This document shows, piece by piece, positions 24,701 through 35,925 of a DNA stretch of 64,000 nt. The position numbers and the translations under genes were made by a program. Location: positions 51,698,806 through 51,762,805 of the forward strand of contig NC_134095.1 of the NCBI RefSeq assembly GCF_000715075.1, read 5' to 3'. Numbering within the stretch: the first letter of the stretch is position 1; every line of letters begins with the position of its first letter. The notes beneath the pieces are model-generated. The model had not been told where the DNA came from. It searched no databases and saw only the letters and a list, made by a program, of their open reading frames with translations. Source of the stretch: Nicotiana tabacum. Lineage: Eukaryota > Streptophyta > Magnoliopsida > Solanales > Solanaceae.

Positions 24701-25075
24701 GCCGCCCTATCTATATTCGCATGGCTGAAAGATCACCACCTTATTTACATTTGCATGGCTTAAAGATCGCCACCTTATTTACATTTGCATGGCTGAAAGA
24801 TCGCCACCTTATTTATATTTGCATGGCTGAAAGATCGCCACCTTATTTTCATTTGCATGGCTGAAATATCGCCACCTTATTTACAGTTGCATTGCTGAAA
24901 GATTGCCACCTTATTTATAGTTGCATGGCTGAAAGATTGCCACCTTATTTACATTTGCATGGCTGAAAGATCGCCACCTTATTTACATTTTCATGGATGA
25001 AAGATCGCCACCTTCTGCATTGCATAGCCTGAAAGATCGCCAAACACTGCATCTAATGGGCTGAAAGATCACCAA
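24684..25075 (+). repeat. tandem array B, about 10 units of 34 bp plus 2 diverged
   Basis: Units share GCATGGCTGAAAGATCGCC followed by ACCTTATTTACATTT. Spacing is 34-35 bp from 24684 to about 25010, then two looser copies. Confidence 0.92.
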
Positions 25076-25688
25076 ATTATCCGAAGGCGTCATTGTTCGG
25101 AGGCACTATTTTCATAGCCCGAGAACACCATGCCATGGCATGAGGACCCCTTTTAATCTTTTTCATATCATTATTCAAAGGCATCATGGTTTGAAGGCAT
25201 CATTCTCATAACCCGAGAGCATCATTTCATGTCCTGCGAATCCTCTATTATATGCTTCATGGCCCAGGACATCATGGTCTAAGGACGTCATCCTAACCGT
25301 CCAAAGATAACCTTCATGGTCCGATGGGAATTTGCATCATGTTTAAATTACGTACCATATATGCTTGTATTGCTTATTTACAGGAAATCCGACGAGCAAC
25401 GACCGGCTCGGTAGGAGCGATCCCGCTCCAGTTCCCGTATCCCTATCAGACTTTAACCATTTACCTTGTCCTGAATATTGTGTCCGTTCTTGAAAAGTCT
25501 CCATCGGCATACTCCGCCAACAGATCCTGAACTACGTACGACCTGATTCCTGTAAGACCAAGGGTATGTAGGCAGCTCAGAAGCCAGAGCACGGCCTAAG
25601 TCTCCTTGAACCATTTTGTTCGGTCAAAATTGGCCATCATATCTTTACCCGACAACTCTTTCATCCTTCCCGGGTAAAGAGGGGCAGC

Positions 25689-28600
25689 TGTTGATACCCA
25701 ATTTTTCCCTATATATTTTTAATATACAAAATAATTTGAAAATAACATATGTATGCATATATAAGTATGTCCAAATATTTTATAATTTTTAAAGATTTTT
25801 AAAATTATTTTATTGCCATATCTTATCTAGAAAAAAACCCAATAATTATTCCCACAATTATTATTTTGGTGATTCATTTATTGAACTCTCATATTTATAA
25901 TAAAATATAGCTAATGTAATTTTTGCATATTTTTACAAATTTATTTAGTATTTTTAAAGCTAAATTGCTTATAATTGCAATATTAGTCTCTTTTAGATTT
26001 AATTACGTTTATATCTATAAAAATTAGGTACAATATTTTTAATTTGATAATTATGTACTATTAATCATTTTAGTACCTTTAATTTATTTTTAGAAATTAT
26101 TCTACTATTTTTTATAAAATAAATAATGGAAAAGTGGCTATTTAAAAGATAGCCCAATTGTGTTTCAATTGTAGCCTGAATTGAACCCCAATTTTAAACC
26201 CAATTACCCATCCCAAATCCTAGCCATACCAGACCCACGACCCAATTAAAACAACCCGCCCGAATTCCCATTTAATCCCAGCCGTTGATCGCTCAGATCA
26301 ACGGCTCACATTAACCCTTTCCTTTTGTAATCTCGACCTACACCATAACCCTAACCATTTCACACCTACAGCCGCCTCTGAATTCCCCTTCTCTCTCAAT
26401 TGCCTCTCAAATCCTAGCCACCACCCTCAACCACCACCCGAAAATCTCCCAAATCCATGGCTTCCAAGGTCATTGGAGGCCTGTATCTACCTAATTTGGC
26501 TTCTACATGCCCGATTATCATGGTTTCAAGGCTAGATCCTGGTAAAGTTTGGTCCAGACCTTGGTTGATTTCAGTTTTATGGCTGTCTCCGATCATCTTT
26601 GACTTTGCTCCGGCCAGCCATGGCTATTCAAGCCTAACTCTTGACTTCTCCTGCTTAGATCGATGATTTTCCAAGCATTTCTCACAATCTGGGGTTCTTC
26701 TGAAACCCTAACCTTTAAGATTCTTCCGATTATTTTTAGATCTGTGTTTGCTCTAAACTTCTAAACATTTTTCTCAAGATTTATTTCAAAACTCTACCTT
26801 TAAAACCCCTTTATCTTTTCCGATTTAGGTTTTTGTTAAGTTATTTCGAAGCTTTCTCTGATTTTCAACATATTCTGATGTGTTTCCTTATGTCGTTCTT
26901 TTACTGGAGTTTGTATGTCAAGAGTCCTAGTTTCTTTTGAGGTTTCTGAATATATTTTTGTGTTAGTATTTGTTCGATTACTTGTGTTTCATCTTTAGAC
27001 TCGATCGGTGTTAAAAAACCCTAAAATTTTGGGTTCATTCTAGTTCTAAGACTATCTGCTGTATGATTTACTTATTCATCATCTCTAAATTTGATTGGTT
27101 TCAAAACACTAATTTCTTTGGACCTATTTGAGCTTCTGAAAAATGTTTCATCTGTTTGAAGTTGCTCTACTGGATTCGAAGTCCTTTTTGTTTCAACTTC
27201 TGTGATTTGGTTTCTTGCAATCATTGAAACTAGACTATACTTTTCAGAAGGGCCTTTTACTTGACCCTTTGCGTGCTTCTGATACCCTCTTTTCTCTATT
27301 ACTAAGTTGACCTATGTGACTACCATGTTTCAATGTCTACTGACTTTGTAGTTATTATTGCTTGCTGCTTCTCTTTGCTATAGTTTAACCTCACATGCCT
27401 AATGTTTTGTGCATTCTATTTATATGCTAAAACAAGACTCATGGTTCTCTCTTTGATTGATTCTAAGCTCCTTGTTTCTGGGCCTGATTTGAAAACTTTT
27501 CTTAGACTTTCGATTCTCCTATTTTAAACTTGGTTTATTTTCTTACTCATGGGAACCCATGTTACTCTCCTTAAATCAGTGATTTCGAAATCCTTGATTC
27601 CTTAATTTACTATGTACTGATTTTCGATTATCTCCATATTCTGCAACTTTATTTTGTTTTCTTACCTTATTTGGATTAACCAAGTATTTCAAGGATTCTT
27701 CATTAGTTGTTCCCTTAATTAAACCTCTATGTACTTACCCCTAATTGTCTATTCTGCGTATAATGCTCTACTTGATCTCTTTCCTTAATTGTTTTCTACC
27801 CATTACCTTTTAAATTTGACTCCTTAATTAAAGGAAATCCTTAATACTGATTTGATTTTAATTGATACATAGTTACATAATTGCTACTAAACTATGATTC
27901 TTGCCTTATTTTCTACTTGGTTTCAAACTAAAAGTACCATGCTCTTTCATTAGCACACAGACACGAACACTCTTAGTTCTGAACTCACTTATACTCAAAC
28001 ACATTCTCTCTTGCTTTACTACTTCTTCTGTGGCCTGTTTAGCTGGCTGAAAACCAAAGCTATATTTCAAAAATCCTGCTACCTTTCTTTACTGCATTTT
28101 TCTCATTAAATTGGTATGTCCTAATTAAGTTTTCAGTATCAACAACAACATGTTTAATTAATGTTCTTGTATTCTTGCCTTCCTACTGCTTGTATTTAAT
28201 TCAGTACCTTATTCTAGCATGCTGTAATTTCTTTCTTCCTATTCTGAATCTATGTATTATGTATCCTAAACCCCTACCCCAATGTGTTTGATATTGATGG
28301 TTTGTTTGAGACATGACAGTATTAAGCATTGCTGTCCATGACTCAAACTTGATCTCCTAGGATCATAACCTCTATGTTTCTCTAGTATTGTGTGTTTTGG
28401 TGGGCTTATAGGCATGCCAGCATCTTCTATAGCTGTGCATGCCCAAAGATGACCCTTGCCTAAGTACATAGGCTCTCTGCAATAAGTTCCCAACCCCTGA
28501 ACCCTTTTGTGTGAAGTTATCAACTCTGTTACTGTTTCCCAGTACCTATTTCCCTCTTCTTTACTTCCTTAGTTCTTAAAGCTCTATTTCTGCACTTCCA

Positions 28601-30591
28601 CTCTCTCTTAGACTTAAGTTCTACCCCCTCTTGTGAGCCTTGCCTTGGGACCCATTGAGCTCCCTCTGAACTTGGACACATAAGGGCTGGCACTTCCACA
28701 CTGCACTTGTCCCTATTCTAGTTATGAAACTTGGGTGTGAGCACTGTCCGGGGTCCTATTGAGGCCCTGTGGGAACTTTGACACACTCATGTCTGAAAAA
28801 AGGCTTTAGATCAGTGGTCTATGAGTTGGTTTATCTCATAACTCAAAGAGGATGTCAAGAATCAGGCTTCTTTTAGTTGTACTTTTCTTTGTATTTTGCT
28901 AATGTAATTTATTATTCTGGTTTATAATAAGTTGTAATAAACCTTTGGGGTTGGCTAGTGAAAAGGGGTGGGTAACTATGCATGCAAGGGTAGAAATTAT
29001 GACTATAGGACTATTTTAATTTTGCATGACTCAAATTGCATCTAGAAACTATGACCATAGGGTTTAAATCAGCTTATGCATTTATATACCATGCCTATAA
29101 GGGTTTAAATCAGCTTCTGCATTTAGACGCCATGCCTATAAGGTTTAAAACAAGTTTCTGCATATAGATACCATGCCTATAGGGTTTAAATCAGCTTCTG
29201 CATTTAGATACCATGCCTATAAGGGTTTAAATCAGTTTCTGCATTTAGATACCATGCCTATGAGAGTTTAAACAAGTTTCTGCATTTGGACATCATGTCT
29301 ATAAGGTTTCTGCATTTAGATACCACGTCTAAAATCAGTAATGCATAGAACTCATGCCTACAGGGATTTCTCAATAAATCGGATTCATTTTGATTCACGG
29401 TCAATGTTAGATATAAAATCAGTAATAGTATGTACTATCACCTGCAGAACCTGTAACCAATTCAGTTTTTTGTACATTCTGCTTCTTTTAATAACCTAAT
29501 TCCTTTGCTTAATAAGGTTTAGCAAGCATGCCTATAGGATTTCAAATAATTTATTTCAAGTTTCTACTGTCTCATCACCTTCTGAATTCAGTAGATATCA
29601 TGCCTATAGGACCCCGTCTAAACACTTAGGCAAGCCTTAGAGTAATAACTGTAAAACTGAATCTGCTTCTATTAATCATTACAACTAGCAAGCAGGCCTG
29701 ATTCAGACTTCTTATCTGAGTTATGTAATAAATTAATTTGCCTCAATATTTAAACTCCCTTGTCTTTGGTATTTTTAATCAGGCCTAAAAAGTATGTGCA
29801 AGTCATGCTAATTATATGCTTTCTTTGTTTAAGGAGGTGTATATGAGCCTTTGTTTGTTTATATGTTTCCCCCAAATATACAATATGTGTTTTGTATGTC
29901 GCCTTAGAATTTTCACCTTTGAAACTTCCAAATAAGCCCAACATCCCTCCCTTTTAGGATTAGTAGTCCTAAGTGCCTCCGGGACTGATAGAAATGGGAC
30001 GGGTAATAGCATGCAACAAGTAATCAAGACCAATCCGCGCTTTAAATACCTTAACGGGGTGGGAAGGGTAGATATGGATATGATGACCACGCGATAATGT
30101 CACATGTAGCCCCCCATTGAGGAGTGATTACCGGACATTGTGTGGGGTGATCCATATTTTTAATAAACCTAGGACCCCCCCTTTTTTCTTTATTCGTTAT
30201 TTCTTTTTCTTTTGCCATTTTAAATCCTTATTTAAAAAATCAGTTTTTCTAATTGTTCTTTCAAACTTTGTTTACTTTCGAACCATTTTGTGTTGAAATC
30301 CCCTCTTATTTGAGCCTTATCTACCTATATGTTAATTGCACCTCAATTCACAATAATTGTCTGGCCGGGAACCACACTAGTAGATCCTGAGGGGTGCCTA
30401 ATACTTTCCCCTTAAGATAATTTCAAGCCCTTACCCTATCTCTGGTTATTCAAATCAAACTCCATTGGTGTCCTAATGCACCTTAATCATTAGGTGGCGA
30501 CTCTTCAAATGCAAACCTAGTTCCCAAAAGGAACGAGTTGTCCCTCCAAATATCATAAACCCAATTTCGCGAGAAAAAAGGGGGTGCGACA
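25689..30591 (+). repeat. Tat-like 3' LTR (about 4.90 kb)
   Basis: Second copy of 9294-14211. Its ~41-bp repeat block at about 29050-29340 has seven units against eight in the 5' LTR. Confidence 0.92.
29050..29340 (+). repeat. tandem repeat in Tat-like 3' LTR, 7 units of about 41 bp
   Basis: Same unit as 12640-12965, one copy fewer. Confidence 0.88.
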
Positions 30592-30645
30592 TTCGGCAAT
30601 GGTGTTGGGAGCCATCATGACCTATTATGGAAATGGGTCGTGACA
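30592..30645 (+). repeat. G1 5' LTR, last part
   Basis: After the TTCGG flank, this matches the last bases of the G1 3' LTR (CAATGGTGTTGGG at 30597 and the GGTCGTGACA end at 30636-30645). Confidence 0.88.
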
Positions 30646-30648
30646 ACA

Positions 30649-30660
30649 TGGTATCAAAGC
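30649..30660 (+). other. G1 primer-binding site, initiator tRNA-Met type
   Basis: TGGTATCAAAGC lies three bases after the LTR. It differs at one base from the TGGTATCAGAGC complementary to initiator tRNA-Met. Confidence 0.8.
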
Positions 30661-30814
30661 ACTTGGTTTATGTAGGTCTCAAAAGTCATGGGCAAACCTA
30701 ATAGAGTCTTGTAGATCGGTACGGAGACATCTGTACTTATCTTTGAGAGGCTATAAGGTATTAGGAAAAGCTACTCTTTATTCATTTCTTATCGTGCAGT
30801 GGTTGGTATACTAA

Positions 30815-30842
30815 ATTTCCCTCTTCTATTCTTTCATAGATG
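30815..30842 (+). promoter_or_regulatory. splice-acceptor-like tract abutting the G1 gag ATG
   Basis: A pyrimidine run ends in CTATTCTTTCATAG (30826-30839) and the gag ATG begins at 30840. The arrangement matches element C (CTGTTCTTTCGCAG then ATG). Use as a splice site is inferred. Confidence 0.5.
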
Positions 30843-32450
30843 GTGAGGACACGTACGGCTGATGTTCCGGACCCGGGCGGAGCTGCTCCCCTTGTTGCTA
30901 GAGGCTGGGGTAGAGGCCGGGGGAGGGCACCGGCCCGTGGTAGGGGACGAGGGCATCCCAGAGTTATTCTAGTAGTACCACTAGCATATCCTACGGGAGA
31001 TCCTATTATCGAGGAGTAGGGCGAGGTGCCCGCAACTGAGCCTACCCCGACAGACTTTATGACAACACCGGGATTTCAGGAGATCATGGTCCGTATGCTA
31101 TGGTTCATGGATTCTATGACTCAAGCTAGTTTATTTCTAGCAGATCCAGCTACCTCACAGGCAGGAGAGGGAGCACAGACCCCTACTGCTCAGGCTCCTC
31201 GGCATGCAGCTGCAATGTATCAGACTCCGGGTGCACTACTCGCAGATAGGGCCCAGCCAGTTGCTGCAATGGTGCCCCAGCTTAGACCAGCTGCGGACGA
31301 TGACCCACCGAAGTTATTGGATAGATGGTCTAGGCTTCACCCTCCTATCTTCGGGGGTGAATGACATAAGGATGCCCAGGACTTTATTACAGGTGCAGGG
31401 ATAGACTGCACAACATAAGGATATTGGAGTCGCATGGAGTTGACTTCACTACTTTTCAGCTAGAGGGTAGGGCCCATAGATGGTGACAATCCTATGTTCT
31501 TGGCAGGCCAGCATGTTCTCCTCCCCTCACCTGGGGTCAGTTCACCCAGTTATTCTTGGATAGGTATATTCCACCCTCTGAGAGGGAAGAGTTACGGTAC
31601 CAGTTTGAGCATCTTGAGTAGGGTCAGATGTCTGTGACCGACTATGAGGCGAGGTTCTCTGAGTTATCTCGCCATGCACTCATGATACTTCCCATAGATG
31701 CAGAGAGAGTGCAGAGATTTGTTGCAGGGTTGAACCCCGGTATTCGAGCTAGCATGGCCCGAGAGGTGGAGATGGGTACTGAGTATCAACTAGTGGTAGA
31801 GATTGCTCACAGGATTGAGAGGTATCTCCAAAGGAGTGGAGACCAGATTCAACAGAACAAGAGGGCCTGGTTTTCGGGAGAGTTTAGAGGTGCCCCAGCT
31901 AGCGGTAGAGGTTACTTCGGGAGGGGTCAGCCCAACAGGCCCCCGTATTTAGCACCACCACCCCCTTCCCGAGATGCTCCAGTGAGGCCTTATTTTAGTG
32001 CGATGCCGGAGAGTTCTTACCGCCTACCAGCTATTCAAGGTTCCTCTAGCGGGTATTTTGGTCATCAGGATTCTTCCAGTGCTCATTTCAGTGCCATTCC
32101 AGAGAGTTCATATCTCCCACCAGCCATCCAAGGCTCTTCTAGTGGGTATTCGGGTCAGTAGGCTCAGACTTTAGGGCAGCAGGCTATGGTATCAAGAGTA
32201 TTCTACGTGTGTGGAGATCCGGGTCACATGAAGAGGACTTGCCCAAGGCTTCGAGGCAAGGCAGTGCAGCAGGGTCAGCGGCCTATGACTTCAGCATCGG
32301 CTGCCCAGCCACCTAGAGGTGGAGGGCAGGCTGGTAGGGGTCGTCCTCGAGGTGGAGGCCAGGCAGGGAGAGGTCAACCAGCTACTGCTCAATCAGGTAG
32401 AGGTCGGTCAGCCGGTGCTCCATCCAGATTCTACGCCCTTCCGGCCATGC
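30840..32450 (+). pseudogene. G1 gag
   Basis: The ATG at 30840 opens an Arg/Gly-rich N-terminus (RGWGRGRGRAPARGRGRG). A TAG at codon 60 (31017-31019) interrupts it, and the same frame continues to 31364. After frame breaks, 31628-32161 gives the capsid C-terminus (SVTDYEARFSELSRHA, FVAGLNPGI). The zinc knuckle near 32200-32245 reads VFYVCGDPGHMKRTCPR, where the first of the four ligands is Phe, not Cys. Gag would form the particle. Not translatable as one protein. Confidence 0.83.
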
Positions 32451-34340
32451 CAGATGCATTGGCCTCAGAAGCCATCATCACAGGTATTATTTCCATCTGT
32501 GGTAGATATGATTCTATATTATTTGATCTAGAGTCTACTTATTCAAATGTGTCATCTCTGTTTGCTCATTTTCTGGTTATTGCTCCTGAGCCCTTGGGCA
32601 CTCCTTTTCAAGTGTCCACTCTTGTGGGTGATTCTGTGATTGTGGATCAGATCTACCGGTCATGTGTGGTTACATTCTATTGTTTCGAGACTAGAGTAAA
32701 TCTCCTGTTGCTCGATATGATCGATTTTCAGGTCATCCTGGGCATGGATTGGTTATCTCCATATCACACCGTCCTAGATTGCCATGTCACGACTATTTCA
32801 CTCGTGATACCAGGGTTGTCGTGGTTGGAGTGGAAGGGTTCCATAATTGATACACCTAGTCGGGTTATTTCTTTCTTGAAGGCTCGGCATATGGTCTAGA
32901 AGGGGTGTTTGGCTTATCTAACTTATGTTCGGGACACCATCGTAGAGTCTCCGATGATTGATCAGTTCCAGTAGTTTGAGAGTTCGCCGATGTGTTTCCT
33001 TCTAATCTTCCTGGCATGCCACCGGATCGTGATATTGATTTTGGTATTGATTTGGCTCCAGGCACCCAGCCTATATCTATTCCACCATACCGTATGGCTC
33101 CTAATAAGTTGAAGGAATTGAAGGAGCAACTTGAGGAGTTTTTGGTGAAGGGGTTTGTTAGGCCCAGTGCATCACCTTGGGGTGTACCAGCGTTATTTGT
33201 GAAGAAGAAGGATAGGACTATACAGATATGCATTGATTACCGCCAGTTGAACAAAGTCACCATCAAGAACAAGTATCCGCTTCCTTGTATCGATGATTTA
33301 TTCAACCAGTTGCAGGGTGCTAGGGTGTTCTCTAAGATTGACCTGAGGTTAGGGTGTCATCAGCTGAAGATTCGGGACTCGGATGTTCCGAAGACTGCAT
33401 TCCGGACTAGATATGGCCATTATGAGTTTTTGGTGATGTTCTTTGGCTTGACGAATTCCCCAGCAGCATTTATAGACTTGATGAACCGGGTATTCAGGCC
33501 TTATATTGATTCATTTGTCATCGTCTTTATTGACTACATCTTGATATACTCACGTAGCCTGGGGGAGCACGAGCAGCATTTGAGAGTAGTATTTCAGACC
33601 TTGTGAGAGTAGAAACTATATGCTAAGTTCTCCATGTGTGAGTTTTGGCTAGAGTCAGTGGTATTCTTGGGGCATGTTGTGTCAGGAGAGGGTATTAAGG
33701 TGGATCCCAAGAAGATCGAGGCAGTTCAGAGTTGGCCATGCCCTACCTCAGTGACCGAGATCAGGAGTTTCCTGGGGTTAGCAGGTTATTACGGACGATT
33801 CGTGTAGGGCTTTTAATCTATTGCATCACCTTTGACTAGATTGACCCAGAAGGGTGCTCCTTTCCATTGGTGTGATGATTGTGAGGAGAGCTTTCAGAAG
33901 TTTAAGACAGTTTTGACTACAACACTAGTTCTTGTATTGCCTTCCGGCTCGGGGATGTATACAATATATTGCGAAGCTTCACGCGTTGGCTTGGGATGTG
34001 TGTTAATGTAGGAGGGGCGAGTTATTGCATATGCTTCGCGTCAGCTGAAGGTTCATGAGAAGAATTATCTTGTGTACGATCTAGAGTTGGCCGCGATTGT
34101 ACACGCTCTTAAGATATGGATGCATTATCTATATGGGGTGTCATGCGAGTTTTATACTAATCATCACAGCTTACAACATTTATTCAAGCAGAGGGATCTT
34201 AATTTGAGGCAGTGCAAGTGGCTTGAGTTACTAAAGGATTATGACATCACCATTCTTTTTCATCCAGACAAGGCAAATGTGGTCGCGGATGCCTTGAGCA
34301 GAAAGGCGGAGAGTACGGGTAGCTTGGCATTCATTCCAGC
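32451..34340 (+). pseudogene. G1 protease, reverse transcriptase and RNase H
   Basis: The protease active-site region reads LFDLESTYSN (about 32519-32548): the Asp remains but the two following positions differ from the usual small residues. FQVILGMDWLSPY follows. Reverse transcriptase spans 32992-33606 with [16 protein letters not shown] and the palm motif FIDYILIYS (33526-33552), in which the second catalytic Asp is Tyr. After a stop at 33604 it continues in pieces. RNase H from 34072 has [15 protein letters not shown], and [13 protein letters not shown] ends near 34312. The protein is inactive on both catalytic and frame grounds. Confidence 0.85.
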
Positions 34341-35920
34341 AGCGGAAAGGCCACTAGCTTTGGACATTCAGTCCTTGGCTAACAGACTTGTGAGGTTGGA
34401 CATTTCAAAGCCCAGCCGAGTTCTTGTGTGTGTGGTTGCTCAGTCTTCGTTATTGGGGAAGATCAAGGCCCGACAGTTTGATGATCCATATTTGGCAATT
34501 CTCAGAGAGACGGTACTTCAGGGAGGTTCCAAGGAGGTTTCTATTGGAGAGGATGGTGTTTTGCGACTCCAGGGTCGTCTCTGTGTTCCTAATGTTGATG
34601 GTCTGAGGGAGAGGATTCTAGAGGAGGCTCACAGTTCACGGTATTCCATCCATCTGAGTGTCACGAAGATGTACTGTGACTTAAGGCATCATTATTGGTG
34701 GCGGAGGATGAAGAGAGACATAGTAGAGTATGTAGCTAGGTGTTTGAATTGCCAGCAAGTCAAGTATGAACACCAAAGGCCGGGGGGCCTACTTCAGCAG
34801 ATGCCTATACCATAGTGGAAGTGGGAACGCATCACCATGGATTTCGTAGTCAGGTTGCCGCGGACTTTGTGAATGTTTGATTCAGTATGGGTCATTGTTG
34901 ATAGGTTGACCAAGTCGGCTCACATAATTCGGCGACTACTTATACAACAGCGAGGTATGCTCAAATTTACATTCGGGAGATAGTCCGGTTGCACGGTGTG
35001 CCTGTTTCCCTCATATCAGATAGGGCCCCTCAGTTCACCTCTCATTTTAGAGAGCCGTTCAGAGTGAGTTGGGGACCCGTGTAGAGCTCAGCACAACATT
35101 CCATCCTCAAACCGATGGGCAGTCAGAGCGGACAATTTAGATTTTAGAGGACATGCTCAAAGCATGTATGATTGACTTTGGAGGGAAGTGGGATCAGTTC
35201 TTGCCCTTGGCGGAGTTTGCATACAACAACAACTATCAGTCCAGCATAGAGATGGCTCCATACGAGGCTTTATATGGTCGCCGTTGTCGTTCTCCTATCG
35301 GGTGGTTCGAGCCTGGCGAGGCTAAGTTATACGGTACAGATTTGGTACATGATGCCTTGGACAAGGTAAAGTTTATCCAGGAGAGGCTTCACACAGCTCA
35401 GTCTAGACAGAAGAGTTACGTAGATCAGAAGGCGCATGATGTATCATTCATGGTTGGTGAGAAGGTTCTCTTGAAAGTCTCACCAATAAAGGGCATTATG
35501 AGGTTCGAGAAGTAGGGCAGGTTAAGCCCAAGGTTTATTGGTCCCTTTAAGGTGTTGACGCGAGTTGGGGAGGTTGCCTATAAGCTTGCTTTTCCCCCCA
35601 ACTTATCGTGAGTTCATCCAGTTTTTCATGTATCGATGCTTCGAAAGTATCATGCCAACTTATCCCATGTGTTGGACTTCAATACTAGTCAGCTGGATGA
35701 AAGTTTGGGTTATGAAGAGGAGTCGGTTGCAATTATTGATAGACAGGATCGCCAATTGAGATCCAAGAGGATTTCTACGGTAAAGGTCCAATGGAGGGGC
35801 CAACCAGTCGAGGAGGTGATTAGGAGTCCGATGAGGACATGCGGAGCAGATATCCACATTTATTCGGTAGCTCAGGTACTTTTCTATGTTCGTTCGAGGA
35901 CGAACGTTTGTTTAAGAGGT
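34341..35920 (+). pseudogene. G1 integrase with chromodomain-like C-terminus
   Basis: The zinc-binding domain ([20 protein letters not shown], then [17 protein letters not shown]) is intact to a TAG at 34813. The catalytic core follows through VIVDRLTKSAH, SDRAPQFTSHF-like sequence with frame breaks, and QTDGQSERT (35113-35139), with the third acidic residue present. The frame 35153-35515 contains FAYNNNYQSSIEMAPYEALY. The end (about 35780-35880) has VQWRGQPVEE followed by a degraded chromodomain-like segment. Chromodomains of this clade steer integration to marked chromatin. Here the tail is out of frame. Confidence 0.8.
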
Positions 35921-35925
35921 GAGAA
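35911..35925 (+). other. G1 polypurine tract
   Basis: TTTAAGAGGTGAGAA directly precedes the 3' LTR start TGTAACGACC. Confidence 0.75.

Larger units (their letters stand above)
23600..25688 (+). other. Tat-like 3' untranslated region with PPT
   Basis: Non-coding. It contains two tandem repeat arrays (listed separately), a degenerate stretch of GGCATCATGG-like words at about 25080-25320, and ends in the polypurine tract AAAGAGGGGCAGC (25676-25688) directly before the 3' LTR. Confidence 0.8.
9294..30591 (+). mobile_element. Ty3/gypsy Tat/Ogre-like element inserted in the G1 5' LTR
   Basis: It starts TGTTGATACCCC and ends GTGCGACA, with about 4.9-kb LTRs at both ends and an 11.5-kb interior. 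The flanks CCCGG (9289-9293) and TTCGG (30592-30596) match at three of five positions, consistent with an eroded duplication. The flanking G1 LTR sequence joins cleanly across it. Features typical of the Tat/Ogre clade are very long LTRs, an extra ORF before gag, a second archaeal-type RNase H after the first, an AT-rich intron-like gap between protease and reverse transcriptase, and tandem repeats before the 3' LTR. Many in-frame stops show that it is inactive. Confidence 0.9.

Noticed and set aside
24357..24864. Long repetitive open frames (up to 166 codons)
   Set aside because: They come from the 60-bp and 34-bp tandem arrays. Repeated frames without stops are expected when the unit is a multiple of three.
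24341..25075. CRISPR-like regular repeats
   Set aside because: Units are contiguous tandem copies without unique spacers, in a plant retrotransposon 3' UTR. No cas genes.
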